Assembly (NCBI RefSeq): GCF_013300825.1
Contig: NZ_JAAIMY010000011.1
Location: 1-64,000 of the forward strand
DNA length: 64,000 bases
Direction: 5' to 3'
Source: Blautia wexlerae
GTDB taxonomy: Bacteria; Bacillota; Clostridia; Lachnospirales; Lachnospiraceae
The position numbers and the translations under genes were made by a program. This document shows, in pieces, positions 58,039-64,000 of the stretch (the first letter of the stretch is position 1; each line of letters begins with the position of its first letter). Under the pieces are notes generated by a model that worked only from the letters and a program-made list of their open reading frames with translations, searched no databases and was not told the origin of the DNA.

Positions 58039-59199
58039 TCAGATCAGAGCACTGATCTTGCTTCTCTGTACTGTCCTTCCTGTTTTTTCAAGAGTATCTA
58101 CATAAATATCAAAGATCTCCACATCTTCTGCAAAGAGTTCTCCTTTTTGCAGACTCTTCTCTGTCATTCTGTAATAAGGCCGGAACACTTTCTCAAGTGC
58201 CATGTAGTCCTCATTTTTATACAGATTCATAATATAATCCTTGCGGGATTTATAAAAAATACCAAGGTTCATTCTGGCACCGCAGAGCACTACATATTTC
58301 CAGCACTCATTAAAATATTTTTTGTATTTTCTGGCCTTCGCCAGCCTGCGGCTGTTTTTCCGGCGCTCTTTGCAGTATTTCTCATAGTTTCCCTCTTCCT
58401 TCCAGAACTGTGCATAGCTTACTCTGGCACTGACAATCATGGAAGATGGTATTACATAACGGGCTTCCTGAATCTCTCTGTAATTATTTCCGTAGCATAT
58501 GGTCAGATATTCCTCCGTGCCCGCCGGAACCTGAAATTCTTCTCCTTCCAGAGTAACTGTCTTTGTCTCTGCGAAGATCTCTGCAGGGAAAGTCAGCGTC
58601 TGTTTCCTGCGTCTGAGAATATACTGTTCTGCCCCTTCTCCCTGAAATTCTCTGCAAAAACGTTCATACAGCCGCGATGCCTGTCTCTGTCTTCCGTTTA
58701 TCAGACACTGCAGTCTCATCAGAGTCCGGTTTATCCTGTTCTTGTATCCACACTCTGTCTGATTAATATCACAAAGCTGTGTCCATCCATTCTCGGCCCT
58801 TGATATCCGTCTCTTTGCTGTACCGGATACAGAAGATGTTCTCAACGGAAAGATATTGACACCAATACCCGGATATTCATAATCTCTGGTTCTGTCCAGA
58901 TTGATACATATGGTATCTGTATTTTCATATCTGAGATAGAAACCCGGAAACCATTTATGACTCTTCATGGATTCCAGCGCACGTTTCTCCCGCGGATCTT
59001 CCTCGATCAGTCTGCGAAACCGCTCCATGTCTTCCACCTTCATCATAACCACCCCGAACAGCGGATTCTGCGGAAAGGGCTGTTCAGTCACTGCACACAA
59101 TGTCAGTCTTGGTGAAAGGTAGTACATAATATTATTCTGACGGCATATTTCATCTATCTCTTTTAACAGTGATACAATCACCTTTTGTTTCTTATTCAA
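58039..59199 (-). CDS. LicD-like protein lacking catalytic aspartates
   Basis: 386 residues. The first 25 residues (KQKVIVSLLKEIDEICRQNN) parallel those of the neighbouring LicD at 61510. The catalytic segment differs: positions matching WDDDVDLYM in the neighbour read NPLFGVVMM here, so all four aspartates are absent. The remainder (YPGIGVNIFPL, LTICYGNNYREIQ) still follows the LicD fold, including the late YG pattern. This suggests a non-catalytic partner or regulator of the active LicD. It starts with TTG, 37 bases after the active licD gene, following GGAGCAAAGAT. Confidence 0.75.
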   Translation of the reverse strand: MNKKQKVIVSLLKEIDEICRQNNIMYYLSPRLTLCAVTEQPFPQNPLFGVVMMKVEDMERFRRLIEEDPREKRALESMKSHKWFPGFYLRYENTDTICINLDRTRDYEYPGIGVNIFPLRTSSVSGTAKRRISRAENGWTQLCDINQTECGYKNRINRTLMRLQCLINGRQRQASRLYERFCREFQGEGAEQYILRRRKQTLTFPAEIFAETKTVTLEGEEFQVPAGTEEYLTICYGNNYREIQEARYVIPSSMIVSARVSYAQFWKEEGNYEKYCKERRKNSRRLAKARKYKKYFNECWKYVVLCGARMNLGIFYKSRKDYIMNLYKNEDYMALEKVFRPYYRMTEKSLQKGELFAEDVEIFDIYVDTLEKTGRTVQRSKISALI

Positions 59200-59236
59200 A
59201 TCTTTGCTCCATTTCTATTGCATATATCTGTATATT

Positions 59237-61510
59237 TCAGACAAGTCTGTTTACCAGTGCCTTAATATCTTCTATACTTCCGTATTTGTCCAGCCAACTG
59301 TTAAATGCAGTTGTAACATCAGCTTTCTTTGCAAAGTTTGTGATTCGTTCGCTTCCTTCAGTCAGGTCACTGATATAGATACGATACATCTCCGTCTTCA
59401 GATACAATGGCATCTCATAATCCAGAACCTTCTTATAATTGGCAAAGGCTTCTCTTGTCTGCCCCTGTTTCTTACGGATATCCCCGATCAGCTTATAAGC
59501 CCAGACACATTCTTCTCTGTGGATCTGCCGGCTGCGCACCTGCTCAGAAAGCCATTCCAACTCACTTTCATCACTGGTACATATAGTCTGAGTACGCAGC
59601 TTCGCCAGTTCTGCAGGATATCCCAGGCGCTTCCATGCTCTGGTAAGTGCCTTTCTGTACATTGTATACTCTCCGGTCTTCGGTGTCGAAGTAAGCATTG
59701 GTGTTTCTATCACCTCACAGATTTCAGCTATCTCTTCTTCTACTTCACTCTGCGTATGAGCACATGCTACTTTTGCCAGATACCATGCGCCCTGGACTTC
59801 TTCGTCTTCCGGTATGAGCTGTCTCCACAGTTCCATCAACTGCAGTGCTTCTTCTCTGGATTTCTTCGACAGAAGCTCTTCACACTTTCTGAGGACTTCT
59901 GTTTTGTATTTTCTGAATACTCTGTCCATCTCCAGCCATACAATCCCGTTGGAAGTCTTCTCCTTCACCTGCACATAAAGTTGTGTTGCCTTCTGGATTT
60001 CTCCATTCATCCAGAGAATATCAGCTTTGTATTTCAGAAAATATCCATCCTCCGGGAACAGTTTCAGTGCTTTTTCCAGGAAACGTTCCGCTTCCAGACG
60101 GTTTTCTCCGGCTCTCTCCATCAGAAACCGACATCTGAATTTTATCAGACCCGGATGACCCGGATATTTTTTCAGCAAATCTCCACATATCAGTTCTGCC
60201 TCCTTCATGCGGCGGAATTCATAATGATCTGCTGCTTTTCTGAAAAGATCAATATCCTTTCTCAGCTCCTCCATCTCAGGTGTGATATGATCCAGTTTCT
60301 CACGCACTTCCAGCATACGATATGCCTTTGATACCCGCTCTGTATAAAAAAGAGTCAGCATTGCCGCATAAAATACATCATCCTCCACATCCACAAGGAT
60401 TGGATGATAAAATGCATAAATATTTGCATAGTCTTCTCTTCCGATAAAATCCGCACTTAGCTGATTTTTGTAATAAGAACCAAACAATGCACTTAGCCTG
60501 TGGAAATCTTTCCGTTCTACAAGCTCACTGATTTTCAGTCCGGACTCGCTGATGGCCTCTTTCAGGTCCCATGAAACTGTGTGGGCTTTCATGGCAAGTC
60601 CCTCCTGACGCACCTTGTATCTCTTTTTCGCAGTTCGTATATTGTAAATCTTACGGAATACAGATTCTCTGCGCAGTCTGCCTTTTCTGATATTCGGCAT
60701 GTAATCATCACGCAATTCCTGATAAGATCCACTGTCCAGACACACAGCCACATGTCCTTCCCTGCTGTCATGGGGAGGCATATAAGCCCATTCATCCCCA
60801 TAATGCCAGATAAGATAATCACTGCATTTATTCGGGATCATTGCCTTCTGTCCTTCAAAGATTCCCTCTTTAACAGGAAACATCATGTCCTTGTCAAACA
60901 GAAAGGGGCATCCGCCCCAGCGCATTGCATATCTGTCGCATTCTTCCTCTTTGTAAGAGAACATAATCTTCTCCAGTTTTTCCAGTGTTCTGTTCTTTCC
61001 CAGAAAGATATAGGAAAGAAGATATTTCAGATACATAGATACCGGTATCTCCCAACGGTCACTGTATACTACCGAGGGATTGATAAGATCAGAATAGATC
61101 ATCATATGTGTCCGGTATTTCTCATATTCTCTGTCATCAGCAGGAATAGGATCCAGCGTAAGAATATCTATGATCTCACCTCCACAGTCTCTGCCGATGA
61201 TCTGGCTCTTATGGATCGCGCAGGTATCGGTAGATGCATAACGCGGAAATGAATTCGTATAATTTCTATCCACATCTGAGCACTGGATAGCTCTCTCCGG
61301 CGGCAGTTCTGTCTTGCATATCTCTACGAATTTCTCCCAGTCCGGACGTGGCATATAGAGATCCACGTCATCATCCCATGGAACAAATCCCTCATGTCTG
61401 AGGGCTCCAATCAGAGACCCTCCTGCCAGAACATATCTGAGATTATGCTCTCTGCATATTTCATCAACTTCCTGAAAAAGTTTCAGGAGATATTTCTGTT
61501 TTTCAGTCAT
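59237..61510 (-). CDS. LicD-family phosphotransferase with TPR-like C-terminal half
   Basis: 757 residues. The LicD nucleotidyltransferase-fold domain (1-~290) has GGSLIGALRHEGFVPWDDDV with the catalytic aspartates at 46-50, then EIIDILTLDPIPAD and DYLIWHYGDEW. The rest is helical with TPR-like repeats (AERFLEKALKLFPEDGYFLK, AYKLIGDIRKKQGQTREAFA). LicD enzymes transfer phosphocholine or another phospho-alcohol from a CDP carrier to surface glycans. The C-terminal repeats may dock the catalytically dead partner. GGAAGGATAACTC precedes the ATG. Confidence 0.88.
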   Translation of the reverse strand: MTEKQKYLLKLFQEVDEICREHNLRYVLAGGSLIGALRHEGFVPWDDDVDLYMPRPDWEKFVEICKTELPPERAIQCSDVDRNYTNSFPRYASTDTCAIHKSQIIGRDCGGEIIDILTLDPIPADDREYEKYRTHMMIYSDLINPSVVYSDRWEIPVSMYLKYLLSYIFLGKNRTLEKLEKIMFSYKEEECDRYAMRWGGCPFLFDKDMMFPVKEGIFEGQKAMIPNKCSDYLIWHYGDEWAYMPPHDSREGHVAVCLDSGSYQELRDDYMPNIRKGRLRRESVFRKIYNIRTAKKRYKVRQEGLAMKAHTVSWDLKEAISESGLKISELVERKDFHRLSALFGSYYKNQLSADFIGREDYANIYAFYHPILVDVEDDVFYAAMLTLFYTERVSKAYRMLEVREKLDHITPEMEELRKDIDLFRKAADHYEFRRMKEAELICGDLLKKYPGHPGLIKFRCRFLMERAGENRLEAERFLEKALKLFPEDGYFLKYKADILWMNGEIQKATQLYVQVKEKTSNGIVWLEMDRVFRKYKTEVLRKCEELLSKKSREEALQLMELWRQLIPEDEEVQGAWYLAKVACAHTQSEVEEEIAEICEVIETPMLTSTPKTGEYTMYRKALTRAWKRLGYPAELAKLRTQTICTSDESELEWLSEQVRSRQIHREECVWAYKLIGDIRKKQGQTREAFANYKKVLDYEMPLYLKTEMYRIYISDLTEGSERITNFAKKADVTTAFNSWLDKYGSIEDIKALVNRLV

Positions 61511-61522
61511 GAGTTATCCTTC

Positions 61523-62818
61523 CTATTTATTGATTCTTTCCAGAATTTCTATTATTTTTACAGATTCATCATAAAAAAGTCTGGTGCATTCTGTCCGTTT
61601 GTCTCCGATCATGATCATCAGCTCCTGAAGCAGATAACGGAATCCGTTTCCTTCGAAGTTAAAACTGTATCTCTTCAGAAATTCCTTACCTGAGATATTT
61701 GCTTCGAAATATCCCGTATTCCACCAGTCATTGGGAATGGTAACTCGTCCGTTGCTTCCGATGATCACAAGCTCATTCTCGATATCTACAGTTGTTCCGA
61801 TCTCAATGGTCGCAAGTGCATTTTCATACTTCATGGAAATCATGTCATATACAAATTCACCATCATGATTACGGACTGCATTGGTTCTTACTTCCTGGCA
61901 GTTTTTTCCAAGAAGTTTGAGAACCGCACAGATTGCCGTGCAGACAGTTTCGTTAAATGTCCTTCCACCGTCAAAATCATCCTGAGAAATTGAGCATTTG
62001 ACGCTTACCAGATCGCCGACCAGATTGCTGTGGACCAGCCATACTAACTGGTTAAATGCGCGCAGATATACCAGAGTCATACGCTCAATAAGAACCACGT
62101 TATTCTCTCTGGCAAGTTCAAACAGCCTGCGGAGCCTGTCCGAAGAAAGTGTCATCGGTGAATCACTGATCACATATTTTCCGTGTTTCAGCGCAGTTTC
62201 TATATACTCTGCGCGTTTATTCAGTCCTGTCTTCACATAAACAATATCCACATCTGACAGGAACTCCCCGTAATCATTCCAGCAGGAATCCAGCTCATAT
62301 TTATCACAGAAACGCTGTGCAACTTCCTGTTCCTCACTGAACACTCTCTCAACATGGATTCCGCTGACATACTTGGATTCCTGTACGAAATCATTATCTT
62401 CAATACTGTCTGTCACCACTCCTATATTAAAAATAATACCTTCACTGCGCAGCTTCGTGCTGGAAATATTCTTCGTTCTCTCCAGATAAATAACATCACA
62501 GTAATTCTTCAAATAATCAAACTTGCCTCTCCAGTCCGAACCCACTACAAGAATATCAATATCATACTTGATGATATCGCTGACTTTCTGACCCTGATAT
62601 TCCTCGATGATAATCTCATCTGCCAGACCGGTTTTTCTGACATTCTCAATTCGTGTGATAAGACTGTCCCTGACATTTAATTTTCCACGCTCAATATCAA
62701 AACTCTCACTTGTGACTCCTACAATCAGATAATCTCCAAGTGCTTTCGCTCTTTTGATAATATTATAGTGGCCCTTATGAAACAGATCAAAAGTGCCATA
62801 CGTGATCACTTTTTTCAT
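61523..62818 (-). CDS. Fusion: CTP cytidylyltransferase (TagD-like) + Gfo/Idh oxidoreductase
   Basis: 431 residues. Residues 1-~130 are a glycerol-3-phosphate-type cytidylyltransferase: YGTFDLFHKGHYNII with the HxGH motif at 14-17, LVVGSDWRGKFDYLK and the ISSTKLRS end. From ~130 a Gfo/Idh/MocA-like Rossmann domain begins (FNIGVVTDSIEDNDFV), with DVDIVYVKTGLNKRAEYIE and GKYVISDSPMTLS, where the family usually has EKP, followed by a C-terminal sheet domain. It probably makes a CDP-polyol and reduces its precursor for the LicD enzyme. First gene of its operon. Ribosome site AAGGGAG is 12 bases upstream. Confidence 0.85.
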   Translation of the reverse strand: MKKVITYGTFDLFHKGHYNIIKRAKALGDYLIVGVTSESFDIERGKLNVRDSLITRIENVRKTGLADEIIIEEYQGQKVSDIIKYDIDILVVGSDWRGKFDYLKNYCDVIYLERTKNISSTKLRSEGIIFNIGVVTDSIEDNDFVQESKYVSGIHVERVFSEEQEVAQRFCDKYELDSCWNDYGEFLSDVDIVYVKTGLNKRAEYIETALKHGKYVISDSPMTLSSDRLRRLFELARENNVVLIERMTLVYLRAFNQLVWLVHSNLVGDLVSVKCSISQDDFDGGRTFNETVCTAICAVLKLLGKNCQEVRTNAVRNHDGEFVYDMISMKYENALATIEIGTTVDIENELVIIGSNGRVTIPNDWWNTGYFEANISGKEFLKRYSFNFEGNGFRYLLQELMIMIGDKRTECTRLFYDESVKIIEILERINK

Positions 62819-62866
62819 TCGCCCGCATAACTCCCTTTATAAAATAATTTGTGTACATATAGAATT

Positions 62867-62875
62867 ATTATAACA
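62867..62875 (-). promoter_or_regulatory. Extended -10 promoter of the glycan operon
   Basis: Minus-strand TGTTATAAT, a TGn-extended -10 box about 50 bases before the cytidylyltransferase fusion gene. No good -35 box is seen. Confidence 0.5.
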
Positions 62876-62890
62876 CAGTTTATGTAAAAT

Positions 62891-62931
62891 AAAAACTCTG
62901 AAATATCCTGAGACAGATATATCAGAGTCTT
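62891..62931 (-). terminator. Terminator after the acyltransferase gene
   Basis: On the minus strand AAGACTCTGA pairs with TCAGAGTTTTTA, with inner AT pairs, and TTTTTATTTT follows. Confidence 0.7.
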
Positions 62932-62942
62932 TATATTACTGT

Positions 62943-64000
62943 TCACTGCGTTTTTTCTTCCTTCGTTTCACTGGAAGTTCCTTCTGCATAATCCACATTT
63001 CTCATCTCTTTGGTGCTTTCCTCCAACTCACGTATCAGATCTTCCAGAGAAAGTTCTTCTTCTCCTTCGATAACGCTATCCGGAATATCTTCCAGGTTAT
63101 CTTCCTCTATATCCAGTTCAATGCCTGCCACATTGCTGAATCCCTCATGTTTATCCGGAAATTCATCCTCCTGTTCATCATCAATATCAATCTTCTTTAC
63201 ATGATTCTCCTGTCCACTCTCTGCATCCAGCGTCGCTGCCAGTTCTGCGATTGCTTTCTTTCTCCTGAGAAGCTCATGCTCATCATCCTCACTGTCGTAT
63301 TCCTCTTCCAGACCTTCATCCCTGACAGTCCTGTCTTTCTTAAACAAAATAAACGCGATCAGGTTCAGAACACTGGTATAAAGAAAATCTACCGGCTTAC
63401 ATCCAAGGATCAGAATAAACAGCAGTGAAACTCCCAACAATACCCATACGTTATTCATCTCCGGAAGCAAAAGCAGATATAAACCGTTCATAATGATCAT
63501 GATCGGATAATGAAAGAAGTAAATTCCCATTGTCCGTCGCCCGATATAGGTAAGAGGCAGTTTGATGTCCGGTAATAATGCCAGCAGTGTATAAATCAGT
63601 ATAAAAGATACCAGATACATAAGCAGTCGGATCACAATTCCCTCCGGATCCTCCAGACCGCAAAGCTTATAACTGTGATTTCCCCTGAAGATTGCAACGC
63701 CCATTTCATTTGATATCATGTAATTGGGGATTGCCCAGAGCAGTACTGCTGAAATCGGCACCAGAACCAATTTTCCCTTAAATTTACGGACTGCGGTAAT
63801 ATATTCACTCTTCCACAGGTAACCTGCCACAAAGAATGGAAAGAATACCACAATTCTCGATGCAGATAAAAATGTAGTAAATTCCGGTCTGGTTCCCGCC
63901 CACAATGCAAAGATAATACTGAGCGGAACAATAAACCGTATCTTACCAAATGCCTCAATGGTAAGACGATAAATAAAAAGCGCCAGGATATACCACATAA
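62943..64000 (-). CDS. Membrane acyltransferase (acyltransferase 3-like), partial
   Basis: The window edge cuts the 5' end; at least 351 residues are present. About seven membrane helices are visible (VVFFPFFVAGYLW, LVLVPISAVLLWAI, LLMYLVSFILIYTLLALL, VWVLLGVSLLFILILG), with RRTMGIYFFHYPIMIIM typical of the C-terminal part of OafA/acyltransferase-3 proteins. After the last helix comes a ~130-residue acidic cytoplasmic tail (EEEYDSEDDEHELL, DIDDEQEDEF). It probably acylates a surface glycan made by the neighbouring cluster. The TGA stop lies in a family C repeat end (62938-62951). Confidence 0.8.
   Translation of the reverse strand, partial: MWYILALFIYRLTIEAFGKIRFIVPLSIIFALWAGTRPEFTTFLSASRIVVFFPFFVAGYLWKSEYITAVRKFKGKLVLVPISAVLLWAIPNYMISNEMGVAIFRGNHSYKLCGLEDPEGIVIRLLMYLVSFILIYTLLALLPDIKLPLTYIGRRTMGIYFFHYPIMIIMNGLYLLLLPEMNNVWVLLGVSLLFILILGCKPVDFLYTSVLNLIAFILFKKDRTVRDEGLEEEYDSEDDEHELLRRKKAIAELAATLDAESGQENHVKKIDIDDEQEDEFPDKHEGFSNVAGIELDIEEDNLEDIPDSVIEGEEELSLEDLIRELEESTKEMRNVDYAEGTSSETKEEKTQ

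Overview
The window looks like a chromosomal segment of a Gram-positive gut Lachnospiraceae bacterium, most likely Blautia or a close relative. The grounds are strong AGGAGG ribosome sites, TTGACA/TATAAT promoters with 17-bp spacers, moderate-to-low GC, a clostridial A/V-type ATPase operon, a reversed-domain rubrerythrin, a B. subtilis-like yce/ter stress cluster, and the rpmG-secE-nusG-rplK-rplA block. The genus is an inference from gene content, not from a marker gene.

Layout. 1-4690 is accessory DNA: decayed integrative-element genes (frameshifted sigma-like gene, small HTH proteins, truncated cysteine-rich VLP gene), a RelE/ParE-Phd toxin-antitoxin pair, an XRE regulator with a small membrane protein, and a 3' scrap of a tyrosine integrase facing the 3' end of guaA. 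4825-12712 holds guaA, a twin structured non-coding module, a GH31 glycosidase, a phospholipase D-like enzyme, tRNA-Lys and trmB. 13019-21913 is a complete nine-gene V-type ATPase operon. It is followed by a non-coding gap with a dense cluster of DnaA boxes, then an NlpC/P60 hydrolase, trxB and a DUF885 protein.

26449-40989 is a large Ter-type stress cluster. It has four TerD paralogues, an AIM24-like protein, TelA, YceG, a P-type cation ATPase and a HAD phosphatase. It also has a biosynthetic-looking set: an HpcH/citrate-lyase-like aldolase, two phosphoribosyltransferase-fold proteins and a FabT-like MarR regulator heading their operon. These genes probably couple metal or envelope stress sensing to synthesis of an unknown nucleotide-like metabolite.

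41342-50111 carries a CapA-like protein, tatD, a molybdenum-cofactor operon (moaC, mogA, MOSC) behind a leader built as a transcriptional ON switch, metG behind a displaced T-box, and a perR-rubrerythrin pair sharing one operator sequence. 50204-54491 has a coiled-coil protein, a D-Ala-D-Ala carboxypeptidase and the rplA-rplK-nusG-secE-rpmG block with twin L1-type leaders. 54789-64000 has a decayed GGDEF gene and a surface-glycan cluster: SDR, ThDP enzyme, a LicD pair of which one lacks the catalytic aspartates, a cytidylyltransferase-Gfo/Idh fusion, and a membrane acyltransferase cut by the window end.

Across the window, several families of short palindromic repeats sit between genes. Several of them touch or supply the stop codons of neighbouring genes, and one pair is nested inside another. 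No CRISPR array, rRNA or intact transposase was seen.
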